Below are positions 50,654-63,275 of a stretch of DNA of 64,000 bases, in pieces. Source of the DNA: Lanius collurio (taxonomy: Eukaryota; Chordata; Aves; Passeriformes; Laniidae); NCBI GenBank assembly GCA_020086605.1, contig JACBWW010000015.1, positions 20,945,819-21,009,818 of the forward strand. The letters run 5' to 3'. The number at the start of each line of letters is the position of its first letter. Position 1 is the stretch's first letter. The translations under genes and the position numbers were made by a program. Under the pieces are notes generated by a model. It had not been told where the DNA came from, made no database searches, and worked only from the letters and a program-made list of their open reading frames with translations.

Positions 50654-50738
50654 CTGGAGAGCGAGTGGCAGGAGGGGGGAAAATGGGAAAAGAGAGTGAG
50701 CAAGAGGAAAAGAGCAAGAAGAAGAGAGGTGGTATTTA
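50654..50738. repeat. Polypurine (GA-rich) tract
   Basis: The plus strand is almost all G and A for about 85 bases, with several GAGAG, GGAAAA and GAAGAAGAG units and few pyrimidine interruptions. Such tracts can form triplex DNA and often border regulatory elements. Here it lies just after the CpG-rich island. Confidence 0.75.
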
Positions 50739-51005
50739 ACAAGAAGGCTGCTTTATATGGAAATGTAATGAATACAGTTGATAAAAAAAGGGAGAGACAA
50801 AAGTTGTGAAGTTTCAAGCTGTGAGAGAACTTCAAAGTGTATTCAAATGTCACATTGATTTTTCTTCAAATCTCTAAGTTGTAAGTTTTTCAAAAGAGGA
50901 ATATGATCCCCTATTTTATCCACTAATGTTTTATCTACAAAAAGGGGCAAAAAAAGCACAATGTTTTCCTTTCACAAGATATAATCCCTATATTGGAAGT
51001 CTATC

Positions 51006-51021
51006 TTTTTTTTTTTTTTTT
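51006..51021. repeat. Poly-T tract ending in CCCAG
   Basis: A run of about 16 T is followed by CCCAG, a splice-acceptor-like arrangement. The following bases open a short frame only, and no exon is recognisable, so it is treated as a simple homopolymer. Confidence 0.75.
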
Positions 51022-51099
51022 CCCAGTGAAAGATTTTTCTGTGTCTTTGAAAGTGGTGATGTCTTCACTACATTTGTGTATTGTACGTTTAACTCTGCA

Positions 51100-53800
51100 G
51101 AATTCTGGGACTGAGAACCTGTTTTAAGTAGAGAAGAGCCATACCCTGGTGGGACCTCATTACCACAATACTCCAAGCCAACCAGAGCAAGACAACGCTT
51201 CCTTTCCTGGAAGGAAATGATGGGACAGCTCTGGGAGCAATCTTCAAAGAGACATGAACTAACCAGGTTTTGTATCATGGTAGCAATGTGTTTGCAAAAT
51301 AGTAGCATAAAATTATGCTAATTACCAAGGCAGCGACACAATCTAATATGAACAACTTAGCTCTAAATGAAAATTTACAGCATGATGGTCTGTCATTTTC
51401 AGTGGCCTATCTAGGCTCTAGACATCAGGAAGAACCCATTCTATGCCCCAAAACACAGAATATCAATTGTTTGATGTGTCTACCACTTTCTATGATAGCT
51501 TGGTAGAAATTCCAGATGAAATCTCTGAGAAGCAGAGCATAATTAGTGCCAAAAATCATTAGAGGAAACAAAAGCCATTTTATGGTAGATTCTGAATATC
51601 TATAGCAGTTCTTACAACCTAAGATCCTACAACAATGCAAAGCAGAGGTTTCTGCAGCACTCACAGTATAGGGATTATCCTGTAAAGATGCAAACCTCAA
51701 AAGGAGAGGAATTCAAAGCAAAACAAATATATTTTGAGAAATCTCAAAGGTTTTGAGTGAGAGGTTTCATAGTCTTACAAAAATAGCTTTCTTTCAAAGA
51801 GGCTACTTTGGAATTTGATTATATTCTGGGAGCCCATTGCATATCAAACAGATTCTGCTGAAGGCCACATGATCATAATGCTGGAAGGCTATGAGGAAAA
51901 AAGTAAGGATCAAACTGGATGGCAATCATTGTATCCTTGTTTTGTAGTGCACTTTGCAGTCTTGGCAATAGGAGTGAACCATCACTGCCTCCTGACCTTG
52001 TAGGAGCTGCATCCCCCTGCAGACCAGAGAGAAACCTGTGTGTGAGTGGCATAAGGAGCACTCCAGTGCATCTCTCACTTGGGATTATCATGGCACTCAG
52101 GCTGCAGGAAGACCACAGAGCACATCTGTCTGAGGTGATTCACATGAATTGTTACACTTGGCATAAGAAACTGTCATTGCTTGGGGACTTTTTCCTTTCC
52201 TTTTCTTGTTTTGTTTTGTTTGTTCTTAAAATTTAGCCATCTTTTTGAGATATCACAAAAATAGAACACATTCTCTTCTTCATCATGTCCAGTTCCCTTG
52301 CATATGGATTTCAGTGCTAGTAATACTAAATACAGGCAGAATACGTTCAGATTTGTGTGGAAAATGGCCCAGAATTTGGATTTCTTACTTACAGAGATTT
52401 GCATTTGGGCATCAGTTAGTGGTGGGAAGGGAAGAGCATCTCAGCAAGCTGCCTAAAATTTCTACTTTGTGGAGGAATCCTTAACCAAGGTAATTCAGGG
52501 ACAGGATCTCGACTACATTTCACTTTAAGACTGCAGCTCTGTCACTTTGTGGAAGGGCATGCAGGTGTAAAATACTGCAGTGCTCTGCCAAAGTACTTGT
52601 GAAGTTATAAGAATCTGTCTTTTAATGATTGTTTTGAACAGCAAAAAGCACTGTTGTACAATACAGAGTTTATAGCGAGAAAAACCTTTAGATATATTTC
52701 TAGTTAAGCAGATATGATTTTTTTTCCAGAGGCTTCAGTAGCAATCCTCACATGCTTAGATGGAGTTCTCCACTCTTTCTACTGACAGTTTTGAAGTCAA
52801 AATAACCACAAGTAAAATTTGTGCTATAGGAGCAGTGCTCGTACTGGCTCTGGGGCAGCCTTCCAGGTTTGCTTGAGGAAAAGCTTTGGTGGAATCAGTA
52901 TTTGCAAGAATCCCTTTCCCCCAAGCTCTTTCAGCAGGAATAAAGCAGGCCTTCAGGTAGACATATCCTCCTAGATATATCTGAAGACTGTAGATCAGTC
53001 TTTCCACACAGGGGTTCCAGTGTACTTTCTATGGGGACTTGGACTTCACCTAGGGGAAATGCAGATGGGATATGTAAGCAGCCAGAGTCAGGGCTGAATG
53101 TGTGATGCCTACAAAAGACAAAGTGAGTATTAGAAAGGAAGTTTTGCAGATACCTTTGATGGCAGGTCCTGCTGGCATGGATCTAGCAGGACAGAATTAT
53201 GGGGCCACCATGAATGAGAGCTACAGAGAGAAAATCCAAACAGAGCAAGTAGGCACCACAATGACACTGCAGAAAAGAAATAATTTACCTTTCCTTGCCT
53301 AAGGCATTCAGATGAATGAATAATTCTTTCAAAACAGTCAGTCCTTTTTGGCTTTTTACATGACTCCCAGCATCTTTTTGCTCTCTGTGCTTCTCTTTCT
53401 TTGACCACTTTTGCTATCTCTGTTCACAATTCTGTTCCTGTAACTTGCTCATGCAACACTAATCAGGGAGATTTTCTCAACAGGTGGTTCAAGCCCCAGG
53501 AATACCTGCTAAATTTCTAACATAATTGAAGATAAGATTTAATTCCTCATCTCTGTATGGAAATACCAATTTGTCTTGCTCCCGCTCTTTAATACAAATA
53601 CATGCTTCTTAAGAAAACAGGAATATGCCACATTTTGAGTTGCCTATGAGATAATTGACATAAACTTCACAGGGAGAGGTTTATTTGTTATTTAAATTTC
53701 ACTGATGGAAAATTTATCCGAAGTAGAGCACTGAATTTCCTGTGGTTACTGGCTGAGATAAAGGATTCTTTTGGAGGCTCTGGAGAAAAAATTGTTGCCA
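51100..53800. other. Unique DNA, no gene seen
   Basis: Only short frames on both strands, no recognisable domain, no RNA gene and no transposon were found. A TTTTG-type short repeat lies at about 52,201-52,222. Confidence 0.5.
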
Positions 53801-53819
53801 TCAGTCCTAGGGACCATCA

Positions 53820-54065
53820 CAAATCTTAACTTGCTCGCGCTCCATTTGCTCGGTGCATTTCCTTCACCCTGCCTATTGTAATGCAAGCACGTTGCATTTT
53901 AAAGTGAAATAAATATCTTATCATGACAGACATTACTACTGCAGGTTTGGACACCTGGTGTGATAAACTCCTTCCCTGCTGCCTCCTGAGATGTTAGCAT
54001 TGGGAGCCTTCATTTACATTATCCAGCTCAGTAATAGCAAACTCCCCGCTCCAATGAATCCCTCT
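53820..54065. promoter_or_regulatory. Possible conserved element with T-box/E-box-like palindrome
   Basis: ACACCTGGTGT at 53,951-53,961 is an 11-bp inverted repeat that contains an E-box (CACCTG) and a T-box-like half-site (GGTGTGA). The segment also has two TGCAAG/TTGCAT stretches and some CpG (TCGCGC near 53,836), unlike its flanks. Evidence is limited to motif texture. Confidence 0.2.
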
Positions 54066-54429
54066 TCTAGACTCTCCTTTCCAGAAACTTTTTTAAAAAT
54101 CCAAGAATGTTAAAGCCATTTAGTTATTAAATTTTTCCTGGAATGAAATTTCCTACACAATCATGGCTGTTTTTCTTTCAAAGATTTCTCTCACACCAGA
54201 GAGTCATTTTTTCCCCTGTGGGAGATGCCATGGTTTGGTCTAAAATTATAATCATCTAATACTTGGACTGTAGTTTGATTGTTACTAGATTTCCTTGAAG
54301 CTGAGATTAAGCTCATCAGGCTGCCATTCTTGAAATTGATCTTTTATTCAGTTAAAAAATAATAATAATTTTTATTCTATGTACAGTCTGGATTCTCCCT
54401 CATAAAAGGAACAGCTGCTATTTTCAATG

Positions 54430-54556
54430 ATTTATTGCCAGTATCTTCCCTCTTTTGCACTTTATTTCTTTCAGAACCCCCCGATGAATACCATCTGGTT
54501 TAAGAGATTTACTCTGCTTGCATTTCATGAGCTGCTCCACGACATCCCAAATTAAG
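54430..54556 (-). mobile_element. Ancient CR1-like LINE fragment, RT linker, minus strand
   Basis: The reverse complement of 54,478-54,508 translates as KPDGIHRGV, matching the conserved 'GPDGIHPRV' stretch at the front of CR1 reverse transcriptase. The neighbouring plus-strand text (CCATCTGGTTTAAG, TCATGAGCTGCTCCACGACATC) also follows reverse-oriented CR1 order. It is short and heavily decayed. Confidence 0.55.
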
Positions 54557-54565
54557 ACAAGGAAA

Positions 54566-54745
54566 ATATAGGCTGAGTTTCAGGAAAATCTTTCTGACAG
54601 ATCTATTAGACTGTAGAGTAATCTTTCAGTGGGAGTCTCATTGTCTGAAACATTTATAGCAAGACTGGACAAAGCATTAGTAAAATATACTTCAGGGGAC
54701 AATTCTGCATTAGCAGAAGGACAGTATAGGTACATGACTGAAATT
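54566..54745 (+). mobile_element. Ancient CR1-like LINE 3' end, plus strand
   Basis: The order of blocks fits an old CR1 3' region. CAGGAAAATCTTTCTGACAG corresponds to the usual 'AGGAAAAACTTCCTAACTG' text, and GGGAGTCTCATTGTCTGAAAC to 'GGAATCTCCATCATTGGAGA'. GCAAGACTGGACAAAGCATT corresponds to 'AGGTTGGACAAACAC', and TCTGCATTAGCAGAAGGACAG to the following stretch. It faces away from the fragment at 54,430-54,556, so two elements, or one rearranged element, are involved. The terminal repeats are no longer readable. Confidence 0.6.
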
Positions 54746-54923
54746 GAGATAGTAAGAAAAAAATTTTTAAGGGAACCCTTTTCTATCAGAAAATGCAGTT
54801 CTGACAAAACTAAAAATACTTTGCTAAACTGTGTGAATATTGGTGAATATTTCAAAAATAAGAAATAAAAAGTGGAAGAATTATAATGTCAAAATGTCAT
54901 ATTGAAGTATTCTGTGAATAAAG

Positions 54924-54946
54924 AATTTCATTTTTTAAATGAAATT
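54924..54946. repeat. AT-rich 10-bp inverted repeat
   Basis: AATTTCATTT and AAATGAAATT flank a TTT loop, forming a perfect short hairpin just after GTGAATAAAG. It could resemble a terminator-like RNA fold but is most simply an AT-rich coincidence. Confidence 0.6.
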
Positions 54947-54999
54947 TTGATTTATCCTATTTCTATACTACATTCTGAAGCAGAAATCAAAATGTTTCC

Positions 55000-57900
55000 A
55001 ATTTAGCCCAAATTTATCACTCTTCCCTCTAGAATTGTACTTTCTAGAGAAGTACAGAAAAGCATAGATTTTTTCCCTGTCAAAAATGAAAGCAAATAAG
55101 AAATACAATTTGACCACTGAAAATTGCCTTCCAACAGGTTTCTGACAGTTTTCCATGGCAAATGACATCTCTTTATGTTCCGTGTTTACAAGACATTTCT
55201 CTGCATTTGCTTTTTCGCTTTGTCATTTCAGCGCCTTGTGCCTCAGTTCCTTCCAGATTAAAAGCAATAGAAATGTGCATTTTGCTCTGAGAAGCTGGAC
55301 TGAAAGGCACTTCATAACAGCTTAGATTTTTATTAGTGAATTTCTTTCTCATTCCCTGTGGCTTGGCTATTTTATTGTCGTCAGGTTGCTCTGCAGTTTT
55401 ATTCTTCTTTCATTGATCTGTTTTATCCTTCCAGCTGTAATATAATTGGAAATCTTAATCACAGTTGAAATCATTCCAAAGACAGACATGTAGAAGCAGT
55501 CAACACTGATGTGAATTGTGTATTTTTTTCTGAAGCGTGGCTGGTCACAATAGTTCATTGAAACCTTTCTCTCCTTTTCAAGAGTACGAAACAAAACACA
55601 GGTTCCTTTTGTAAAGAAACCAAATTTCAAAGGTGTCAAACCCCTATATTTAATTTTGAAGTCTTGGGACCTGGCCAGTGCTCAATAGCATTCAAAATTC
55701 TTGTCCTTAGAAGCAAAAACTCTCTGTATTTGAAGACGGACTTTTGCTTTCTCATTCTAAAAGAAACAGCTTTCTGAAAGTGTTTTCTTTACCCCTTGAT
55801 CTGTGGACCCTTTTGGGTCTTCCCCTCATTTAATCTCTATTTGAAGCCTAATATCTTCCACAAACAAAAACAAGAATCTGCAAAAAGCAAACACGCCTGG
55901 ACTCCTACTTACATCCCTTCCACAGTGAGTGTTTTTCCCCTTCCTCACAAAAATGCTATCTTCTGCCACCAGTTTTCTCCTGCTCTCAGTTGCAAACTAC
56001 CTGGCTGTCTCTAATGAGTCCTGCCTGCTTCCCACACAAATCTTGCCTCCTTGGAGACGATCGGAACAGCAGGAGGGTTTCCTTCCTGTTCTCTGGGCTC
56101 CATCTGTGTTTCACAGAGCACTGGCAGAGCGAAGCATTCCTGTCCCCATCTGCAGAACCGAGTTGCCTACAGGCAAGCACCCTGTCCAGAGATACCTTAG
56201 CAACTCTGTGATCATACTTGGTAAGGGTAAGGTTGCTGAGGTCCCCCAGCTACCATTGGTAGTTTTGAGGATCTTCATCCACTTCTGCATTTTATCCTAG
56301 TAGAAGGTAGTTGCAAACTGGGCATCTTCTGGCACTACTTCATACGATGCTCTGCATCAAGAGACACAGACATGGACATTTAACAGGATATGGGGAAAGG
56401 AGGTGCTGGGTGGCCCTATTTACCACCTTTTTAGCAAAGAGAAAACTAAATAAATAGCTACCTGGCAGCTCACACAGCCTTGAGAGAGAAAATTCCCTTA
56501 AGCTGAGCTGCAGCAAAGAGGGTGGAAGGAGATCTCTGGGGTTTTTTTACAGGCAGTAACTTAGGGAAATAATGTCCCATGGTTAATTTGATGAGAAGTG
56601 GGAGAAAAAGGAAAGCCCCAGATAGGTAGGAAGAGGTAGGAAATGTGATTGAAAGATTGAGTTTCTGAAAGGTTTCTTGTCATAATGCACATAACTACAT
56701 CAGGCTGCAAGGAAAAATCTGCTGTAGAACTCAAATCACAAGCACTTATCTGTACTTACTGTAATATAAATGCACCACTCTCTCACATTTTCAACGTGCT
56801 CTGGATTGCTTTAGGCAATATTTGAATTCACTGTGTAGCTTTCTTTTCCTGTATATTTTGCACATATGGGAGAGCAAAGAGCAAAACTCGAGTAAGAGAA
56901 GAATAGTTGAACATAAGTGCTAGAAGTTTAGTCAGTGGATCAGGAATAATATTTTGTCTTTGATTTAAAATGGATAAATGGAATCTCTTGGCAATCTACT
57001 TCTGCAAAAGAAAAAATAAGGCAAACATTATCAGTTTCACTGAATCTACATTAGGAAGGACAAGTCTCATGTAAAAACAGTGCTGAAGTATAATTGACCA
57101 TGTTACCTTCTAGCTTAAGGGGCTAAATTATTGCCAGATCAAAGAGGTCAAGTTGTAAGTAACAGTGGTTATTTCAGATTCAGGGAACACCATCTAAGTT
57201 AAAAGCAATTGTAATGCAACCTAATGCCTTTGCCTGTTTTATTTGCATCTTATTCTTAACATGAAACAAAAAGGTTACAGAAAAAAAATAGCCACCTGTA
57301 GGCAGAAAGAAATTTCATTATCATCCCACATTTAATTATTTAGTGTTCAGTGGTAAGAGTGTGACACTCCTATTCAGATTATTGCCTTGCTCCATAAACA
57401 CTTTACCTAGTTTCAATAGTACTATGTCTTTACTGCCATGAAATCAAGAGGATGGGAATTTTACTTTTAAGTTCTGCAGGAAAAAAAATCACTGCAGTTT
57501 ATTCTGGATCAGATCTACTGATTGATGTTTGCTGTCCCACAGGGAACAAGACAAAATATTTCTAATTCTTCTTTTGGTTAGCAGATGTCTGTTTAGATAC
57601 ATAGCTGATTCAATGAGTGGACACATTGTCAGTAAAGCATTACCTTTGGGCATGTATCACTTACCTGAAAAGCACTATTTTATGATTAAGCTAAAAAGTC
57701 ATATGTCTTTTCCACTAAATGGGAGAGGTGAAAATCAAAGGAGAATATTTCAACCAGCCTGCAAGTGGCCACGCTATTCATTGGTCATCTGTAACACAAA
57801 CAGAAAGCACAGTACTCAGTAAGCAGCCTACACAATTCTGCCCTCTTCCAAACCCAAATCTAAGCAACTCCATTAAACACCTTCCACAGCCAAAATCAAT

Positions 57901-60900
57901 TAATTTGGAGTGGCAGCACACAAGTAGCCTCATTTGTTTTATTTACGAGTTACTCGTCTCAGGTCTCACCTTTTAATAGGAACTTAGGATGGTGCCTCTA
58001 AATACATGGCTTCTTGAAAGTGAATTTTCATGCTCCTGAGAGATACTGCTATTTGATTTCTGACTTCAGGTCACAAGACTATCAAGTGAATTTCTATTTT
58101 CTCACTTTTCTGGGCAAGCAGGTCAGAGGGTCTCCTGTGAGACTGATTAAACTAGACAAAAGTGGATCATGCTCTGGTCTGGATAAAAATACCTGCTCGA
58201 GAATCCCCATGGTAAAACCTAACACTAGTCCAAATAGTCTTGTAAGGGGTAGGAGGACTGGAATGTTACTGGCTCACAAGAACATTTTAATTACTATAGC
58301 TGTAGTTTCATCTATACACAAATACTATAAAATGCCTATTGGAATATTTTCATGCCACATCTAGATTCATTGTCTCATTTAAAACACAGTGCTAAAACCA
58401 GTGCATTAGCTGAGGTCATTACAATACTGCTATTAGGTAATTTCAGTGCTTATGCTAATTAAAATGATGGTACTATAAAAGAAGAAACCCATCTTGTGAG
58501 GCTTGAAGGCTCTTTTGGGGAGAGGAATTACATTCCCTTGGCTGCATGCCCCTGCCATCTCCCCTGAATGGGGCTGCCCTTGCTAAGGGTAAGTATAAAC
58601 ATATTTGTAGAAGCTGGTGTCCCAGGCAATACAGAAATACTGGCAACTAAACATTTGGTGTTTACTTTTCTCAGGGAAAGGACAGTCTTTGGAGAAGCCA
58701 CTTTGGTTTCTTGGTTTCTGTAGTACTCAGTGTGGTAGACACTGGTAAAACCCTGCAGACCTCTCCAAATCAACTGACTTTCCCGTGACCAGTTTGAAGC
58801 TTAAATCCTTACTTTAAACACTTTTAAGCACTGTGTGACTTATTTACCCCCAGAAACAGAGGCATTTTTTTCTCCTAATTTTCTTTTTTTTCACAAGCAC
58901 TAGGGTAAATTGGGGAGAAATGTTAAAAACCCATTACAAGGTTCTCCCAGTTGTTGCAGTCCCCTATTGCTACCAGAAGGCAATAAAACATTTCATATTC
59001 AAACTCAGTGCTGTGCCTTTTTTAGAATGCAAAATTACTTTTACTCCCTGCAGCATGGTTAAAAATAAAATAAAAAATAAAAACAAACCAAAACCAACAA
59101 AACCCTGGTATAGCTTCAACATTTGTAAAAACAGCTATTTTACAAATTCTTTTGACGTAACTGCTATTTAAAAGTCTATTAAAAGCAATCATGAAGTAAG
59201 ATTTATGTACTAAATCTGACTGGCCATTACAGCATAATAGGTAGATACTTATGATGAAATCATCATGTAGGTAAGATAAAATTAGCTTAAAATTCTTAAC
59301 TTTACAGAGAAAATAATTTCATTATGGATTTCATTTTTAAAGCATGTCAGACAGTAAAACAAATATTAGAAGGAAAAAAAGACTAATCAGTTTTTAAATG
59401 TATTTTCTTCATGAGAAGTCACTGAAGCAGAACATGAATCAGCCTGTTCCTAGTTTTATGAAGGAAATATTCAAAATGTAGTTTAGACCTTTCTTTTCAA
59501 AGGGATAATGTTCTATCTTCTATTCCTTCTTTGATATATTGTGTCAGGAACATAAAAGCCGTATTGGTCATGATTATAGGAGATTATATTATTTTACAGC
59601 TTTATACACAGGAAAGTGCTATGGTGTTTCTGAGAAGATTAGAGAGTATACACAGCAATGATGGATTTTCAAAAAATGAAGAATTGATTTTCATTGAGTT
59701 GAACAAAATTTTAAAGGCTGAGATCATAAGTGGAATTCAATATGTATCAGAACTTCACACTTTGGGTTAGAAGTAAAGCCAATTCTTCCTTAAGGGACAG
59801 GTCTAGAGATTCTGATAACTGCTTAAGTAAACTTGATTTCAGCAGAAAGATTTTTACCTGAATTGAGAACCACGTACCCCCTAACATGATGTCTAACTCC
59901 AGTGCTGCTATATTAAGGTAGTACAGAATGTGGGGAATTTTTCTGAGTGGCTTGATTGGATTTTTTTTTTCCCAGCAACACATCTAATCTGATATAAATA
60001 TTGCTGTGGATGCCTTAGAGTTTGTATACATGGAAACATTTTCCCACCAGCTATGGAGCGAAGGCTGTTTATTCCTTTAAACCTGTGACAGTATGATTCC
60101 TCCAGATGGACTCCAGCCCTGTGTAACAAGGAGTGGGTCTGAAGTAATAATTTTGATTATTAAAAGCTCTGTTTCATAACCAACTCTTAAATCATCCGTG
60201 CTCCAGAATTAGATATTTTGATTACAGAAGATGTTAGCAGTCATGGGTCAGAGAAAAGGATGGGATCCAAAGAATCATGAGTCAAATAGACATAAAGATG
60301 CTGCTGGGGATGGTAGACTCACATAAGTCTTCTGGTCAATAGCAGATACCAAGGAAGAGCATGGGAAAGGGCCATAAGGGTGGAAAATATTATAGGGTGG
60401 AGGAAAGACTAGCAAAAGAGGGAAATATAATTTAAGACTAAAAATTAGCAAAATGTCATTCTCATCGGTAGAAGAGAGTAACTCAAAATCAGTGGCTGGA
60501 TTGATGCACTCATTAACACAAGAATGTTGTGGCTCTGAAGTTTTAATTCTTCAGCTATGGCAGGGACAAAGTTAACTGGGAGACCAGGCAAGGGCTCCAT
60601 GGAAGCAGAGTAGCAGAGCACATCACTTGGATCACTTTCTTGTGATTGGATGATGGGGTACCTCTAGGCTCTCAGAGCACAAAAGCTCTTAATTTTTGGC
60701 TTGGGACTCACCTCAGCTGTGTCTGGACTCAGTGTTAAATCAGGACCCAGGCAGGGATCTGACTGTCCTGTTGCTGAGGCCATTGAAAGGATACCTGGAT
60801 ATACCCCCCAAAAACTAGCCTCAGGTTATCTTATGAGGTGGCTTGTTCTCAACAAGGTGGTGATGAGCAGCCTGTGACAGGCTGTGCTCCTTGCCAGCCA

Positions 60901-61200
60901 TAATGTGTGTTCCCAGCAAAAGACAGTAGGAAGTTAAGAAAGAAAGTAAGGTAGCAGCTCAATTTCTGATCATTCATTTACCTTGGCTTGCATACAGGAT
61001 TCTCAAAGGAAAAGTGACATCCTAAATCTTTAATTCAAAGGTGGTATAGTATTCTCAAATATATTCAGGAAAGGTAATTATCAACTACATTTATAAGCAC
61101 TCTGAGTAGAACTTTGTATGCATGTCTCAAGTAAGTGTATTGCCTATAAAGAAGTGTTTCTCCTGCCATTTTCTAACTGAAACCTGCCCTAATAGTGTAA
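55000..61200. other. AT-rich unique DNA, no gene seen
   Basis: No gene, RNA gene or known repeat was recognised. A modestly GC-richer part at about 55,900-56,230 shows overlapping frames of 64-123 codons on both strands, which are stop-poor shadows. An AAAATAAAATAAA-type low-complexity patch lies at about 59,060-59,090. Confidence 0.5.
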
Positions 61201-61229
61201 GGTTTAGGCCCTTCTAAAATGAGGTGACA

Positions 61230-61520
61230 TTTTTATACAAATGCCCATAAAGTGACACCATTCCATTTATGGAAATGGCAGTGGAGTCTACTTTGTTTGT
61301 TTGTTTGCAAACTCTCTTTGGTATTATCTGCCAAACCCCAATTAAACATACTTTGGTATCGTATAAAATGTGTGCATATGCACCAACTAAGCAGAAGACT
61401 TAATTAGCTGAAATATGCCAGCTCCATACCAAGGGAACTATGAATATTCATTGGCTCAGTTACAGAACAGGTAATCAACAATTCCCTTTATGAATTATGT
61501 CAATAGCACCATCAGTTACT
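61230..61520. promoter_or_regulatory. Possible enhancer with FOX, POU-dimer-like and homeodomain motifs
   Basis: A TTTG-repeat with forkhead-type TGTTTGTTTGC lies at 61,292-61,308. The 12-bp perfect palindrome GTGCATATGCAC lies at 61,372-61,383. It matches the central ten bases of the MORE palindrome ATGCATATGCAT, which POU proteins bind as dimers. CTTAATTAGC at about 61,399-61,408 is a homeodomain-type site. The segment holds no recognisable repeat. Function is inference from motif clustering. Confidence 0.28.
61372..61383. promoter_or_regulatory. POU-dimer (MORE)-like palindrome
   Basis: GTGCATATGCAC is a perfect 12-bp palindrome differing from the MORE consensus ATGCATATGCAT only at its two outer positions. 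Binding is inferred. Confidence 0.3.
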
Positions 61521-61529
61521 GTGTATTTT

Positions 61530-63031
61530 CTCAGAAAGCAATTTTTAAAAAACATTCCAAGTGCATAGTTCAGGCCTTTTGAGAATTATACATGCACGTA
61601 CATACCTTATATATGCATTTAGAAGTGTAAATATGCATACCTGAAATTATTCTGGAGTTTATGAACGCCATTAGACATTTAAAAATGAGAGAGTGCAATG
61701 TACTTCTTGAGCCATCAATGTCATATAGTGCATGGTGTTCAGCACCTGGACTGGACTTGGCCGTTCACACTGAATGTCATTCATATACTCGGGACTCAAA
61801 GCTGTGAGAACACAGCAGCACCACATTTGTTGCAAGCCCATGGGACACTTATGCAACCAGACTCAAGGCATGCAGAGTCAGTATTTTTGAAAAAAGTTCC
61901 TTCAGGCTGAAAGGGGAGTAGGAAAATAGAGCATGGCAGAGAAAAAACTAGTTCTAATGCAAAAGCAAAGAACTAAAATTTTGCTTTGCTTGTCGTTGGT
62001 CTGTAGGGATAGGAGTCATGTCTTTTCTCACCTGTCATTTCATGGAGTTAAGATCTACAGGCAGCTGTATTACCCTACAGCTCTGCTGAAACTTGTCATC
62101 GTTTACTCCTGTATGCCACCACTTAAGGTTTCTGTGCTGTGTGAAAATCACTACAGATGACAGAGAATGAGCCCCTGCATCTCCCTAGAACTAACCCATA
62201 TTACTTTGGCATTTTCCCATGATAGCATTTAGCTTCTTCCTACTTAAAGCCCTAGTCATTAAGAATTAAATTGCTTGTAAGAAGAGGCCTTGCCTCACTG
62301 AACTGTTCTTAAAAACAGTTACTGAAAGGTCTCTGAAAATTGCCAGTGGCGGCCAGTGTATTTCTCTTCCTGTGGGCATCTGTGACACAGCTTCAGGACT
62401 GTGGGAAAAGGAATATAGAGGAAAGCAGAAACTGTGCCAAAACCAGAACAAGCTACATCCAAAGGGCTGGTGGATTCTGGGCAAAAATGAGCAGGCAAAA
62501 CCAAATCTTGTCTATATGTCAATACTACCCTTTTTGGGTTGCTAGCGCTCACTTAAATATGTAAGTATTTAGTGCTTTTCTAGAGATTAAGGTCACTTGT
62601 CTCCATAAGTTCTCAACAGGTACATGATAAAATTGTGAAGGTTCATTTTCATATTTATTGTATAACCAAAAATGCAGTGCTATTAGCATCTGGTTTGTAT
62701 GGTCTTTATTGCGGACTGCGGAGAGAAATGTTAGCAGCTCTCTCTAAATGGCAAAAAATAACAGTTCCCAGAAAAGATGTTAAGTCAGAGTAGCTAGTAT
62801 GCTTCTAAATAGATAATATAAATACTGTATGATTTTTGGCATTTTTTCCAAGTTTGTTTGAAGATTAGTGAAACCCAAAGTATTCATAGTATTTCCTTTA
62901 GTGGCAGGTATATTTGTGTTTACAAATAATTTTCTTGCGTTATGGCCATCAGGCTCTGTTAAACCAGTTATGCTTTCCAGGTTCTTAGGGAACAGTCAAC
63001 AAATAGCACATAATTATGCAATTTAAAGTAC
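61530..63031. other. Unique DNA, no gene seen
   Basis: Short frames on both strands without recognisable motifs, and no RNA gene or transposon seen. Confidence 0.5.
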
Positions 63032-63092
63032 TATAGAATCATTAAGGTTGGAAAAGATCTCTAAAATCATTGAGTCCAACCAGTAACCTATG
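63032..63092 (-). mobile_element. CR1 LINE 3' terminus, minus strand
   Basis: TATAGAATCATTAAGGTTGG, AAAAGATCTCTAAAATCATTG and AGTCCAACCAGTAACC are the reverse complement of a CR1 3' end of the 'ATTAAGGTTGGAAAAGACC' subtype. Only about 60 bases are left. The element is transcribed leftwards. Confidence 0.88.
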
Positions 63093-63275
63093 GGAACAGA
63101 AATAATGCCCCAGAAGAAAGTTTTAACACTTGTTCAATTTTGTGAAACTCCTGGGCGTGGGCTGGACAGAGAAAGAGAGAGGTGTGTGGCATTTCATGGG
63201 ACTCAGAAAAACCAAGTAATTCCCCAAGGATCTGCTCCTCCTTCACACTGCCTGACACTGAGCTGTGACTTCACA

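Noticed and set aside
51006..51026. Splice-acceptor-like poly-T plus CCCAG
   Set aside because: No recognisable exon or donor follows. Homopolymers of this kind are common in the window.
61739..61761. REST/RE1-like TTCAGCACC half-site
   Set aside because: The left half matches, but the spacing and the right half do not fit the 21-bp RE1 consensus.
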